NCBI RefSeq assembly: GCF_024138395.1
Contig: NZ_JAMYDU010000029.1
Span: forward strand, 1 to 55,392
Source: Pseudomonas mandelii
GTDB lineage: Bacteria > Pseudomonadota > Gammaproteobacteria > Pseudomonadales > Pseudomonadaceae
Direction of reading: 5' to 3'
Length of the DNA: 55,392 nucleotides
Below are positions 15,685 through 24,833 of the stretch, one piece after another. How positions within the stretch are numbered: the first letter of the stretch is position 1; every line of letters starts with the position of its first letter. Position numbers and translations under genes: made by a program. The notes beneath the pieces were generated by a model. It ran no database searches and was not told where the DNA came from. It saw only the letters and a program-made list of their open reading frames with translations.

Positions 15685-17112
15685 ATGCCTTCGCTGCCTC
15701 TTCGCTTGTCTGCACTGTTGCTGGCCTTGGGCCTGAGTGCCTGCGATGACGCCCCGCGTTTCACCCAGGCCGAACCCGGTGAAGCCCGCTCCGGCGGCAA
15801 TGCGACTGTGCGCAAGACCGATCAGAACTCATTTTCCCTGCCGTCCGCCAACTTGCCGCCGTCACGGCGCGTCGATTTCAGCGTCGGCAACAGTTTCTTT
15901 CGCAACCCTTGGGTGATTGCGCCGTCGACCACCACCGCCCGCGATGGCCTTGGCCCGTTGTTCAATACCAACGCCTGCCAGAATTGCCACATCAAGGACG
16001 GGCGCGGTCACCCGCCCATGCCCGATGCGCAGAACGCAGTGTCGATGCTGGTGCGTCTGTCGATTCCCGATGCGCCGGCCTACGCCAAGGTCATCGAACA
16101 ACTGGGCGTGGTGCCAGAGCCAGTCTACGGCGGCCAGTTCCAGGACATGTCGGTGCCCGGCGTCGTTCCGGAAGGCAAGGTGCGCGTCGATTACACGCCA
16201 GTCCCGGTGCGTTTCAAGGACGGCAGCGAAATCGAGTTGCGTAAGCCGACCTTGCAAATCACCCAACTCGGCTACGGCCCGATGCACCCCGACACGCGTT
16301 TCTCGGCGCGCATCGCACCGCCGATGATTGGCCTGGGCTTGCTTGAAGCGATCCCCGACGAGGCCATCCTGGCCAACGCCGAGGCCCAGGCACGGGAGAA
16401 AAACGGCATCGCCGGACGGCCGAACCGGGTCTGGGACGACGAACAGCAGAAAACCGTCCTCGGGCGATTTGGCTGGAAGGCCGGGCAACCGAACCTCAAT
16501 CAACAAAACGTTCACGCGTTTTCTGGTGATATGGGCCTCACGACCAGCCTGAAACCCACCGATGACTGCACCGACGCGCAAACCGCTTGCAAGCAGGCGC
16601 CCAATGGCAATGGCCCGGATGGCGAACCGGAAGTCAGCGACAACATTCTGCGCCTGGTGCTGTTCTATAGCCGTAACCTCGCGGTACCGGCCCGTCGTGA
16701 TGTCGGCGCGCCGCAAGTGCTGGCCGGCAAGAATCTGTTTTTCCAGGCGGGATGCCAGGCCTGTCATACCCCTCAATACACCACCGCCGCCAACGCCGCG
16801 GAACCTGAATTGGCCAATCAAGTGATTCGCCCTTACAGCGATCTGCTGCTGCATGACATGGGCGACGGCCTGGCCGACAACCGCACCGAGTTTCAGGCCA
16901 GCGGCCGCGACTGGCGCACCCCACCGTTGTGGGGCATCGGCCTGACGCAAACGGTTAATGGCCACACCCAGTTTTTGCATGACGGCCGCGCCCGTAACCT
17001 GCTCGAAGCCGTGCTCTGGCATGGCGGTGAGGCAAAGGCGGCGCAGCAACAGGTTTTGTCTTTCAATGCCGAGCAGCGCGCGGCGTTGCTGGCGTTTTTG
17101 AATTCCCTTTAA
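15685..17112 (+). CDS. Di-haem c-type cytochrome lipoprotein (DUF1111, 'thiol oxidoreductase')
   Basis: The protein has 475 residues from the ATG at 15685 (GCAGGA upstream). A signal peptide with lipobox LGLSAC anchors it as a lipoprotein. Two haem-binding CxxCH motifs are seen: CQNCH in FNTNACQNCHIKDGRG and CQACH in FFQAGCQACHTPQY. GPLFNTNAC and LHDGRARNLLEAVLWHGGEA are typical of the DUF1111 family, related to MauG/cytochrome c peroxidases. Its conserved association with imelysin genes suggests a redox step in periplasmic iron handling, for example changing the state of iron bound by the imelysins. The chemistry is inference. It is followed 27 bp later by the second imelysin. Confidence 0.9.
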   Translation: MPSLPLRLSALLLALGLSACDDAPRFTQAEPGEARSGGNATVRKTDQNSFSLPSANLPPSRRVDFSVGNSFFRNPWVIAPSTTTARDGLGPLFNTNACQNCHIKDGRGHPPMPDAQNAVSMLVRLSIPDAPAYAKVIEQLGVVPEPVYGGQFQDMSVPGVVPEGKVRVDYTPVPVRFKDGSEIELRKPTLQITQLGYGPMHPDTRFSARIAPPMIGLGLLEAIPDEAILANAEAQAREKNGIAGRPNRVWDDEQQKTVLGRFGWKAGQPNLNQQNVHAFSGDMGLTTSLKPTDDCTDAQTACKQAPNGNGPDGEPEVSDNILRLVLFYSRNLAVPARRDVGAPQVLAGKNLFFQAGCQACHTPQYTTAANAAEPELANQVIRPYSDLLLHDMGDGLADNRTEFQASGRDWRTPPLWGIGLTQTVNGHTQFLHDGRARNLLEAVLWHGGEAKAAQQQVLSFNAEQRAALLAFLNSL

Positions 17113-17139
17113 TACGTTTTCCTTCAGCGGGAGCCCGAC

Positions 17140-18204
17140 ATGTTCCGTCCCAAATTGTTGTTCACCAGCCTTGCCGCCCTCGCCCTGGGCGCCTGTTCGC
17201 CTCAGGATCCGCAAGCGGTCACGTCGGCGGCCATCGCCAAGCAAGTGATCCTGCCGACCTACAGCCGCTGGGTCGAAGCCGACCGTCAACTGGCGGTCAG
17301 CGCCCTGGCGTTCTGCCAGGGAAAGGAAACCCTGGACACCGCCCGCGCCGACTTCCTGCACGCGCAGAAAGCCTGGGCCGAGTTGCAACCACTGCTGATC
17401 GGGCCATTAGCCGAGGGCAACCGTTCGTGGCAGGTGCAGTTCTGGCCGGACAAGAAGAACCTCGTCGGCCGTCAGGTCGAGCAACTGGTGATCGCGCAAC
17501 CGCAGATCGATGCCGCCGCCCTGACCAAGTCCAGCGTTGTGGTGCAAGGCCTCTCGGCCTATGAATACATCCTGTTCGACAGCAAAATCGACATGGCCGA
17601 CAGCGCGCAGAAAGCCAAATACTGCCCACTGCTGACCGCCATTGGCGAACGCCAGAAGCAACTGGCCGAAGAGATCCTGTCGGGCTGGAACACCAACGAC
17701 GGCATGCTCGCGCAGATGAGCAAATTCCCCAACCAGCGCTACGCCGATTCCCACGAAGCGATCGCCGATCTGTTGCGCGTGCAAGTGACGGCGCTGGACT
17801 CTTTGAAGAAAAAACTCGGCACGCCGATGGGCCGTCAGAGCAAGGGCACGCCACAGCCATTCCAGGCTGATGCCTGGCGCAGCCAATCGTCGCTGCAAGG
17901 CCTGCAAGCGAGCCTGAGCGCGGCGCAAACCGTTTGGGTCGGTGTCGACAACAAAGGCCTGCGTGGTCTGTTGCCGAGCGAGCAGAAACCCTTGGCCGAC
18001 AAGATCGACGCAGCCTACGCAGCGTCCCTGAAACTGTTCGCCAGCAACCAGCGCTCGCTGACCGACATGCTCACCGACGATGCCGGGCGCCAGCAGCTCA
18101 ACGCGATCTACGACAGCCTCAACGTTGTCCATCGCCTGCACGAAGGCGAACTGGCCAAGGCGCTGGGCATCCAACTGGGCTTCAACGCCAACGACGGTGA
18201 CTGA
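17140..18204 (+). CDS. Second imelysin-like lipoprotein
   Basis: The protein has 354 residues, starting at an ATG preceded by CGGGAG. The signal peptide ends at the lipobox LALGAC. The imelysin fold is suggested by VILPTYSRWVEADRQL, WAELQPLLIGPLAEGNRSWQVQFWPDKKN and the all-helical C-terminal half. The GxHxxE motif of the partner protein is not intact: the matching place reads GLSAYEYILFD, so His is replaced by Tyr while Glu is replaced within the same helix. Its iron site, if any, must differ. The stop overlaps the next gene's upstream ATG (TGATGA), pointing to one operon. Confidence 0.85.
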   Translation: MFRPKLLFTSLAALALGACSPQDPQAVTSAAIAKQVILPTYSRWVEADRQLAVSALAFCQGKETLDTARADFLHAQKAWAELQPLLIGPLAEGNRSWQVQFWPDKKNLVGRQVEQLVIAQPQIDAAALTKSSVVVQGLSAYEYILFDSKIDMADSAQKAKYCPLLTAIGERQKQLAEEILSGWNTNDGMLAQMSKFPNQRYADSHEAIADLLRVQVTALDSLKKKLGTPMGRQSKGTPQPFQADAWRSQSSLQGLQASLSAAQTVWVGVDNKGLRGLLPSEQKPLADKIDAAYAASLKLFASNQRSLTDMLTDDAGRQQLNAIYDSLNVVHRLHEGELAKALGIQLGFNANDGD

Positions 18205-18218
18205 TGAGGGCAAGTGCC

Positions 18219-19316
18219 ATGCTGCGACGCCAGGCTCTGACGTTAGGGAGTTTGCTGCTGGGTGCGGTGACACTGGGCGGCTGGACGCTGTTCAAGCAAA
18301 AAGACAAAAGCCCGCTGCTGCTCTCGGCGCGCGACGACGGTGACGGCAAGCACTACGCCGTCGGTTATCGGCTGGATGGCACCCGGGTGTTTGCCACCCA
18401 GGTCGGCCAGCGTTGCCACGACATCATCAACCACCCGACGCTGCCGATAGCGCTGTTCGTCGCCCGCCGTCCGGGCACCGAGAGTTACCTGATCGATCTG
18501 CGTGACGGCACGCTGCTGCAAACCGTGGTCTCGCAGCCGAACCGGCACTTCTACGGCCACGCGGTGATTCACCAGAGCGGCGACTGGTTGTACGCCACCG
18601 AGAACGACACCTCCGATCCAGGCCGTGGCCTGCTTGGTGTGTACAAGTTCGAAGGTGAGCGGCTGGTGCACAGCGACGAGCTTTCCACCCACGGTGTCGG
18701 CCCGCATCAGGTGTCGTGGATGCCCGATGGCGAGACGCTGATTGTGGCCAATGGCGGCATTCGCACCGAGGCCGAAAGCCGGGTCGAGATGAACCTCAAT
18801 GCGATGGAGCCGAGCCTGGTGTTGATGCAGCGCGATGGCACTTTGTTGAGCAAGGAAACCCTGGCCCAGCAGATGAACAGCGTGCGGCACTTGGGCGTCG
18901 CCAGCGATGGCACCATCGTTGCCGGTCAGCAGTTCATGGGCGCTGCCCACGAGTCATCGGAGCTGCTGGCGATCAAGCGTCCCGGTCAACCGTTCGTGGC
19001 GTTCCCGGTGCCCGAGCATCAGTTGCAGGCCATGGGGCATTACACCGCCAGCGTCGCCGTGCACAGCGAACTGCGTCTGGTCGCCCTCACCGCGCCGCGG
19101 GGCAACCGCTTTTTTATCTGGGACCTGGACAGCGGTGAAGTACGCCTGGATGCGCCACTTCCCGATTGCGCCGGCGTCGGCGCCGTGGCCGATGGTTTTG
19201 TCGTGACCTCCGGCCAAGGACGATGCCGGTACTACGATTGCCGCCAGACAACCCTTGTCGCAAAACCTCTGGAGTTGCCTGCGGGGCTCTGGGACAACCA
19301 TCTTCACTTGATCTAA
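18219..19316 (+). CDS. DUF1513 periplasmic beta-propeller-like protein
   Basis: The protein has 365 residues from the ATG at 18219, which has GAGGG at a good distance; an ATG at 18204 overlapping the previous stop would add five residues. The N-terminus MLRRQALTLGSLLLGA is a signal peptide or anchor with an Arg pair resembling a Tat signal. The body has repeated strand-like units (FYGHAVIHQSGDWLYATEND, GPHQVSWMPDGETLIVANGG, RHLGVASDGTIVAGQQF) suggesting a seven-bladed propeller. It is the regular fourth member of the imelysin/di-haem set. Function is unknown; an iron-related periplasmic role is inferred from neighbours only. Confidence 0.83.
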   Translation: MLRRQALTLGSLLLGAVTLGGWTLFKQKDKSPLLLSARDDGDGKHYAVGYRLDGTRVFATQVGQRCHDIINHPTLPIALFVARRPGTESYLIDLRDGTLLQTVVSQPNRHFYGHAVIHQSGDWLYATENDTSDPGRGLLGVYKFEGERLVHSDELSTHGVGPHQVSWMPDGETLIVANGGIRTEAESRVEMNLNAMEPSLVLMQRDGTLLSKETLAQQMNSVRHLGVASDGTIVAGQQFMGAAHESSELLAIKRPGQPFVAFPVPEHQLQAMGHYTASVAVHSELRLVALTAPRGNRFFIWDLDSGEVRLDAPLPDCAGVGAVADGFVVTSGQGRCRYYDCRQTTLVAKPLELPAGLWDNHLHLI

Positions 19317-19327
19317 ACACAGTCCTT

Positions 19328-19460
19328 TGTAGCAGCTGGCGCAGCCTGCGTTCGGCGGCGAAGCCGTCGTAAATCCATGCAACGCGGTTTGTCTGATACA
19401 CCGCGTCGTCGGATCTCACGACGGCTTCGCCGCCGAACGCAGCCTTCGGCAGCTGCTACA
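19328..19460. repeat. 133-bp inverted repeat element, TGTAGCAGCTGGCG family, copy 1
   Basis: The left end is TGTAGCAGCTGGCGCAGCCT and the right end is the near reverse complement, finishing CAGCTGCTACA. It is the same length as the copy at 34504-34636. It falls between the DUF1513 gene and the efflux genes. Confidence 0.9.
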
Positions 19461-19532
19461 GTTGGAATCCCCCTCACAGTGGGAGTAATGTTCCCGCCTG
19501 TCTCACCTGATTTTCTCCAAGGAAATGGAAAT

Positions 19533-20681
19533 ATGCTGCGCCGCCGCATGCTGATCATGTTGGGTGTTGTTCTGCTAATCGTGCTGGTCCTGGCCGGTTA
19601 CAAAGCCTTCTCCATCTACACGATGGTGCAAGGCTTCTCCGCGCCGAAACCGCCGATAAGCGTCGCCGTGGCCACCGCCACCGAACGTCCGTGGCAAAGC
19701 CGTTTGCCAACGGTCGGCACCCTCACGGCGCTGCAAGGGGTCGACCTGAGTCTGGAGACCGACGGCACCGTCAAGGAAGTCCAGTTCGAGTCCGGGCAGA
19801 AGGTCAAGGCCGGTCAGCCGATCGTGCAGCTCGACACCGCCGTTGAAACGGCCCTGCTGGCCACCGCTCAAGCCGACCTGGGACTGGCGCAACTGGACTA
19901 CGGTCGCGGCAGTCAATTGGTGGGCAGCCAGGCTATTTCCAAAGGCGAGTTCGACCGACTCTCGGCGGTGTTGCAAAAGAGCCGGGCCACGGTCAATCAG
20001 CTCAAGGCGGCACTGGAAAGAAAGCGCATCCTCGCCCCGTTCAGCGGGACCATCGGCATTCGTCAGGTAGACGTCGGCGACTACGTGGCCAGCGGCACGA
20101 TGATCGCCACCCTGCAAGACCTCAGCAGCCTCTACGTCGACTTCTTTGTGCCCGAACAATCGGTGCCGAAAATCGCCCTCGGCCAGCCGGTGCAGATCAT
20201 CGTCTCGGCCTACCCGACACAGAGCTTCCCCGGGACCATCAGTGCGATCAACCCGAAGGTCGAGAGCAGCACCCGCAACGTGCTGGTGCGCGCAACCCTG
20301 GCCAACCCCGATGGCAAACTGCTGCCGGGGATGTTCGCCAGCCTGCAGGTGATGTTGCCTGATCCGCAGCCACACATCGTGGTGCCGGAAAGCGCGATCA
20401 CCTACACCCTTTATGGCAACTCGCTGTACGTCGTGGCGCAGAAAAAGGCCGAAGACGGCAGCCTGGAAAAAGACGACAAGGGCGAGCCGATTCTGATTGC
20501 CGAACGACGCTTCGTCGAAACCGGCGAGCGCCGCGACGGGATGGTCATGATCACCAAAGGCGTGCAGAACGGCGAAAAAGTGGTCACGGGTGGCCAGATC
20601 AAACTGGACCACGGCGCACACATTGCCATCAGTGACGACAAGACCCTAGCCGAGAAGAGCAGTCAGCCGCGCGCTGACTGA
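19533..20681 (+). CDS. mexV: RND efflux periplasmic adaptor (MexV type)
   Basis: The protein has 382 residues starting MLRRRMLIMLGVVLLIVLVL, with AAGGAAATGG upstream; longer in-frame starts run into the repeat and are rejected. A single N-terminal membrane helix (about 5-25) anchors it, with no lipobox. Lipoyl-like halves flank the hairpin: LSLETDGTVKEVQFESGQKVKAGQ and RKRILAPFSGTIGIRQVDVGDYV, with an alpha-hairpin between. It links the RND pump to an outer-membrane channel such as OprM. It lies 13 bp before the pump gene and downstream of icmP, as mexV-mexW do in PAO1. No channel gene is present here. Confidence 0.85.
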   Translation: MLRRRMLIMLGVVLLIVLVLAGYKAFSIYTMVQGFSAPKPPISVAVATATERPWQSRLPTVGTLTALQGVDLSLETDGTVKEVQFESGQKVKAGQPIVQLDTAVETALLATAQADLGLAQLDYGRGSQLVGSQAISKGEFDRLSAVLQKSRATVNQLKAALERKRILAPFSGTIGIRQVDVGDYVASGTMIATLQDLSSLYVDFFVPEQSVPKIALGQPVQIIVSAYPTQSFPGTISAINPKVESSTRNVLVRATLANPDGKLLPGMFASLQVMLPDPQPHIVVPESAITYTLYGNSLYVVAQKKAEDGSLEKDDKGEPILIAERRFVETGERRDGMVMITKGVQNGEKVVTGGQIKLDHGAHIAISDDKTLAEKSSQPRAD

Positions 20682-20694
20682 TCAAGGAATCCCC

Positions 20695-23600
20695 ATGGCT
20701 TTTACCGACCCGTTCATCCGCCGCCCGGTGCTCGCCACCGTGGTCAGCCTGTTGATTGTGCTGCTGGGCTTCCAGGCCTGGAGCAAGTTGCCGCTGCGCC
20801 AATACCCACAAATGGAAAACGCCCTGATCACGGTGACCACCGCTTACCCCGGGGCCAACGCCGAAACCATCCAGGGTTACATCACCCAACCGATGCAACA
20901 GAGCCTGGCCAGCGCCGAAGGCATCGACTACATGACGTCGGTCAGTCGCCAGAACTTCTCGGTGATCTCGATCTACGCGCGCATCGGCGCGAACAGCGAC
21001 CGCTTGTTCACCGAGCTGCTGGCCAAGGCCAACGAGGTCAAGAACCAGCTGCCCCAAGACGCCGAAGACCCGGTGCTGAGCAAGGAAGCCGCCGATGCCT
21101 CGGCGTTGATGTACATCAGCTTCTTCAGCGACGAACTGAGCAATCCACAGATCACCGATTACCTGTCACGGGTCATCCAGCCGAAACTGGCGACCCTGCC
21201 GGGCATGGCCGAAGCCGAGATTCTTGGCAACCAGGTGTTCGCCATGCGCCTGTGGCTGGACCCGGTGAAACTCGCCGGTTTCGGCCTGAGCGCCAGCGAC
21301 GTGACCAATGCCGTGCGCCAGTACAACTTCCTCTCCGCCGCCGGCGAAGTGAAAGGCGAGTATGTAGTCACCAGCATTAACGCCAACACTGAACTCAAAT
21401 CCGCCGAGGCCTTTGGCGCGATCCCGCTCAAGGTCGAGGGCGACAGTCGCGTGCTGCTACGGGATGTGGCGCGGGTCGAAATGGGTGCGGAGAACTACAA
21501 CACCATCAGCTCTTTCGGCGGCACCCCCTCGGTGTACATCGGCATCAAGGCCACGCCCGGCGCCAACCCGCTGGACGTGATCAGGGAAGTGCGCAAGATC
21601 ATGCCGGAGCTGGAAGCCCAGCTGCCGCCGAACCTGAAAGGTGAAATCGCCTACGACGCCACGCTATTTATTCAGGCCTCCATCGACGAAGTGGTGAAAA
21701 CCCTGTTCGAAGCGGTGCTGATCGTGATCGTGGTGGTGTTCCTGTTCCTCGGCGCCCTGCGCTCGGTGGTGATCCCGGTGGTCACCATTCCGCTGTCGAT
21801 GATCGGTGTGATGTTCTTCATGCAGATGATGGGCTACTCGATCAACCTGCTGACCTTGCTGGCGATGGTATTGGCCATCGGGCTGGTGGTGGACGACGCC
21901 ATCGTGGTGGTGGAAAACATTCATCGGCACATCGAAGAAGGCAAGACGCCGCTGGACGCGGCCATCGAGGGAGCCAGGGAAATCGCCATGCCGGTGGTGT
22001 CGATGACGATCACCCTGGCGGCGGTCTATGCGCCGATCGGCTTCCTGACCGGCCTGACAGGGGCGCTGTTCAAGGAGTTCGCCCTGACCCTGGCCGGGGC
22101 GGTGGTGATCTCCGGCGTCGTCGCCCTGACGCTGTCGCCGATGATGTGCGCCCTGCTGTTGCGCCACGATGAAAACCCCAGCGGCCTGGCCCATCGCCTG
22201 GACGTGATCTTCGAAGGCCTCAAGCGCCGTTACCAGAGTGTGCTTCACGGCACCCTCAACACTCGGCCGGTGGTGCTGGTGTTCGCGTTGATCGTGCTGT
22301 GCCTGATTCCGGTGCTGCTCAAGTTCACCAAGTCGGAACTGGCGCCGGACGAAGACCAGGGCATTATCTTCATGATGGCCAATGCCCCGCAACCGGCCAA
22401 CCTCGACTACCTGAACACCTACACCGACGAGTTCATCACGATTTTCAAGGAGTTCCCCGAGTACTACTCCTCGTTCCAGATCAATGGATTCAATGGCGTG
22501 CAATCAGGGATCGGCGGCTTCCTGCTCAAACCCTGGAACGAACGCGACCGGACGCAGATGGAGATCCTGCCCGTGGTCCAGGCAAAACTGGAGCGCATCC
22601 CCGGGTTGCAGATCTTCGGTTTCAACCTGCCTTCCTTGCCGGGCACCGGTGAAGGCTTGCCGTTTCAATTCGTGATCAACTCGGCCAACACCTACGAATC
22701 GTTGTTGGAAGTGATGGACCGGGTGAAAAAAAGAGCGATGGAATCCGGCAAGTTCGCCTTCGTCGACGTCGACCTGGCCTTCGACAAACCCGAAGTCGTG
22801 GTGGATATTGATCGCGCCAAGGCTGCACAGATGGGTGTGTCGATGCAGGACCTGGGCGGCACCCTCGCAACGTTGCTGGGTGAAGCGGAGATCAACCGGT
22901 TCACCGTCGAAGGCCGCAGCTACAAAGTCATTGCGCAGGTGGAACGGTCCTTCCGGGATAACCCCGAGTGGCTGAACCACTATTACGTCAAGAACACCAA
23001 GGGCGAATTGCTGCCGCTGTCGACCCTGATCACCGTGACCGACCGGGCTCGACCGCGCCAGTTGAACCAGTTCCAGCAACTCAATTCGGCGATCCTTTCC
23101 GGGGTCCCGCTGGTCAGCATGGGTGAAGCCATCGACACGGTGCGGCAGATTTCTCGGGAAGAAGCGCCGGCGGGTTATGCCGTCGATTACGCCGGCGCGT
23201 CGCGGCAATACGTTCAGGAAGGCAGCGCGCTGTGGGTCACCTTCGCCCTGGCATTGGCGATCATCTTCCTGGTGCTGGCAGCCCAGTTCGAAAGCTTCCG
23301 CGATCCCTTGGTGATTCTGGTAACCGTGCCGCTGTCGATCTGTGGCGCGTTGATCCCGTTGTTCCTTGGCTGGTCGAGCATGAACATCTATACCCAAGTG
23401 GGATTGGTGACGTTGATCGGGCTGATCAGCAAGCACGGGATCCTGATCGTCGAGTTCGCCAACCAGCTACGCAAGCAGAAGGGGCTGTCGCCTCGCGAAG
23501 CGGTGGAGGAAGCGGCGGCCATTCGCCTGCGTCCGGTATTGATGACCACGGCGGCGATGGTGTTCGGCATGGTGCCGTTGATCATCGCCACAGGCGCGGG

Positions 23601-23721
23601 TGCGGTCAGCCGGTTCGATATCGGCACGGTGATCGCGACGGGAATGTCGATCGGGACGCTGTTCACCTTGTTCGTATTGCCGTGTATCTACACGTTGCTG
23701 GCCAAGCCTGATAAGACATAA
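20695..23721 (+). CDS. mexW: RND multidrug efflux transporter (MexW type)
   Basis: The protein has 1008 residues and twelve membrane helices with two large periplasmic loops. It starts MAFTDPFIRRPVLATVVSLL after AAGGAATCCCC. Proton-relay residues are seen: the Asp pair in IGLVVDDAIVVVENIHRH (helix 4) and Lys in LIGLISKHGILIVEFANQLR (helix 10). Also present are YPGANAETIQGYITQPMQQS after helix 1 and VVALTLSPMMCALLL. It probably exports several drugs or metabolites together with the adaptor just upstream. The name mexW rests on synteny with the icmP region of PAO1; substrates are not predictable. Confidence 0.88.
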   Translation: MAFTDPFIRRPVLATVVSLLIVLLGFQAWSKLPLRQYPQMENALITVTTAYPGANAETIQGYITQPMQQSLASAEGIDYMTSVSRQNFSVISIYARIGANSDRLFTELLAKANEVKNQLPQDAEDPVLSKEAADASALMYISFFSDELSNPQITDYLSRVIQPKLATLPGMAEAEILGNQVFAMRLWLDPVKLAGFGLSASDVTNAVRQYNFLSAAGEVKGEYVVTSINANTELKSAEAFGAIPLKVEGDSRVLLRDVARVEMGAENYNTISSFGGTPSVYIGIKATPGANPLDVIREVRKIMPELEAQLPPNLKGEIAYDATLFIQASIDEVVKTLFEAVLIVIVVVFLFLGALRSVVIPVVTIPLSMIGVMFFMQMMGYSINLLTLLAMVLAIGLVVDDAIVVVENIHRHIEEGKTPLDAAIEGAREIAMPVVSMTITLAAVYAPIGFLTGLTGALFKEFALTLAGAVVISGVVALTLSPMMCALLLRHDENPSGLAHRLDVIFEGLKRRYQSVLHGTLNTRPVVLVFALIVLCLIPVLLKFTKSELAPDEDQGIIFMMANAPQPANLDYLNTYTDEFITIFKEFPEYYSSFQINGFNGVQSGIGGFLLKPWNERDRTQMEILPVVQAKLERIPGLQIFGFNLPSLPGTGEGLPFQFVINSANTYESLLEVMDRVKKRAMESGKFAFVDVDLAFDKPEVVVDIDRAKAAQMGVSMQDLGGTLATLLGEAEINRFTVEGRSYKVIAQVERSFRDNPEWLNHYYVKNTKGELLPLSTLITVTDRARPRQLNQFQQLNSAILSGVPLVSMGEAIDTVRQISREEAPAGYAVDYAGASRQYVQEGSALWVTFALALAIIFLVLAAQFESFRDPLVILVTVPLSICGALIPLFLGWSSMNIYTQVGLVTLIGLISKHGILIVEFANQLRKQKGLSPREAVEEAAAIRLRPVLMTTAAMVFGMVPLIIATGAGAVSRFDIGTVIATGMSIGTLFTLFVLPCIYTLLAKPDKT

Positions 23722-23729
23722 AAAGAGCT

Positions 23730-23823
23730 CTGTAGGAGCGAGGCTTGCCCGCGAAGGCGGAGTGTCAGTGGACATCATTGGTGACTGGCACACCGCCTTC
23801 GCGGGCAAGCCTCGCTCCTACAA
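23730..23823. repeat. REPIN-like inverted pair (TGTAGGAGCGAGGCTTGCCC type)
   Basis: The left unit TGTAGGAGCGAGGCTTGCCC continuing GCGAAGGCGG and its reverse complement on the right enclose about 34 bp. It follows the pump gene. Confidence 0.92.
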
Positions 23824-23837
23824 GTAGGCGCACACAA

Positions 23838-23864
23838 AAAGGCCTCGCATCTGCGAGGCCTTTT
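23838..23864. terminator. Rho-independent terminator between convergent genes
   Basis: AAAAAGGCCTCGCA-TC-TGCGAGGCCTTTTA: a strong stem with A and T runs on both sides. It can end transcription from the mexVW side and from the wapQ side. Confidence 0.9.
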
Positions 23865-23882
23865 ATTTGGGCTTCAATCTGT

Positions 23883-24110
23883 TCAACTTTGTGGCCTCAG
23901 TCCTTGAGAAAGTCCGAACATGAACAGCAACAAGTCATGATCGGGTTCAGTGGCCACGGGTGCTTTGGCAACCCGGGGCAACGGACAATGTGCATCACCG
24001 TGCACGGAGCTGAGGACTTGCGTACGGGGCTGCTCCCACGCTGCCACCGCCAATGAAGCAACTGCCAAGGCTCCGGCTAAAAACAAACCTCGTGCAATTT
24101 CGAGTTTCAT
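23883..24110 (-). CDS. Small secreted hypothetical protein coupled to wapQ
   Basis: This 75-residue protein has a clear signal peptide, MKLEIARGLFLAGALAVASLAVA, followed by about 50 mostly polar residues with one cysteine (GDAHCPLPRV). The ATG starts two bases after the wapQ stop codon (TAACAATG). No good ribosome-binding site is seen, so translation is probably coupled to wapQ. A small hypothetical gene occupies the same place in PAO1. Being the last gene of the colR-regulated cluster, it may serve outer-membrane upkeep, but no family is recognised. Confidence 0.65.
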   Translation of the reverse strand: MKLEIARGLFLAGALAVASLAVAAWEQPRTQVLSSVHGDAHCPLPRVAKAPVATEPDHDLLLFMFGLSQGLRPQS

Positions 24111-24112
24111 TG

Positions 24113-24829
24113 TTATAAGCCTTTGATAGCGCTGCCAAACGCCGTCTCATAAAAATAGACGAGTTTTTTCCAGTCTGTATCGCTGAACGACGAGTGGCGG
24201 CGCAATTGCTTCAGGTCATGGACCGCTGCGCGACGGGCGGTCAAACGCTGCCGACATTTCTCCAGATCGATCAATGCCAGCTCGACCCTGGCGGACTCGC
24301 CTTCACCGGTGACCCGCACGAATACGTGCTTGATGTAGAGGCAGCTGTGCTGCCAACGGCCCTTGTGCATGCGGGCCAGGTTGTCGGCCAGCTCCTTCAA
24401 TACGCGATCATGTACCGCCTCACCGTAACGCTCCCGGCCGCCACCCGCGTACCAGTGTTTGATTTCCTCAAAGCCATCCAGGGATTTGGTAACCAGCAAT
24501 GCCCGCCATTCATTATTCTCGGGATCGCGCTGTGCCCCGCAGAAAACGATTTCCGGAACACCAACGTCGAGCAGGCGCAAACCGATAAGCGCATCACGCT
24601 CGCGCAACACCGTCGGCCGACCGAACGGGTGTAATACGCTGCGATAGGTATGCCCGATTTGACGCTTGGTGTAGAGCAGCTGTCCATCACTGCCCATAAC
24701 GCGCTGCACGCCACTTTCCCCACCGCGACGGACGTTGGGTTCTTCTACCCATTCACCGCGCAGGTTCCAGAAGTCGTCGAAGCGGTCCCGAGAAGTCACT
24801 TCCGTTGGTGCTGCACATTGCACTGCCAT
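24113..24829 (-). CDS. wapQ: LPS-core kinase-like protein WapQ (InaA family)
   Basis: The protein has 238 residues from the ATG at 24829, which is preceded by GAGGTAACAAG; upstream in-frame sequence overlaps the methyltransferase gene and is rejected. The InaA/lipopolysaccharide-kinase fold is indicated by LYTKRQIGHTYRSVLHPFGRPTVLRE, LADNLARMHKGRWQHSCLYIKHVFV and VELALIDLEKCRQRL. The catalytic HxDL-like loop of eukaryotic-type kinases is altered (SCLYIKHV), as is usual in this family. It is expected to phosphorylate core heptose at the inner face of the membrane. In P. fluorescens WCS365, colR-colS-orf222-wapQ is the described order and wapQ is ColR dependent. Confidence 0.85.
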   Translation of the reverse strand: MAVQCAAPTEVTSRDRFDDFWNLRGEWVEEPNVRRGGESGVQRVMGSDGQLLYTKRQIGHTYRSVLHPFGRPTVLRERDALIGLRLLDVGVPEIVFCGAQRDPENNEWRALLVTKSLDGFEEIKHWYAGGGRERYGEAVHDRVLKELADNLARMHKGRWQHSCLYIKHVFVRVTGEGESARVELALIDLEKCRQRLTARRAAVHDLKQLRRHSSFSDTDWKKLVYFYETAFGSAIKGL

Positions 24830-24833
24830 CTTG

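Noticed and set aside
13971..17388. Two antisense frames of about 480-510 codons opposite icmP and the di-haem gene
   Set aside because: Both overlap confident genes completely and show no family motif.
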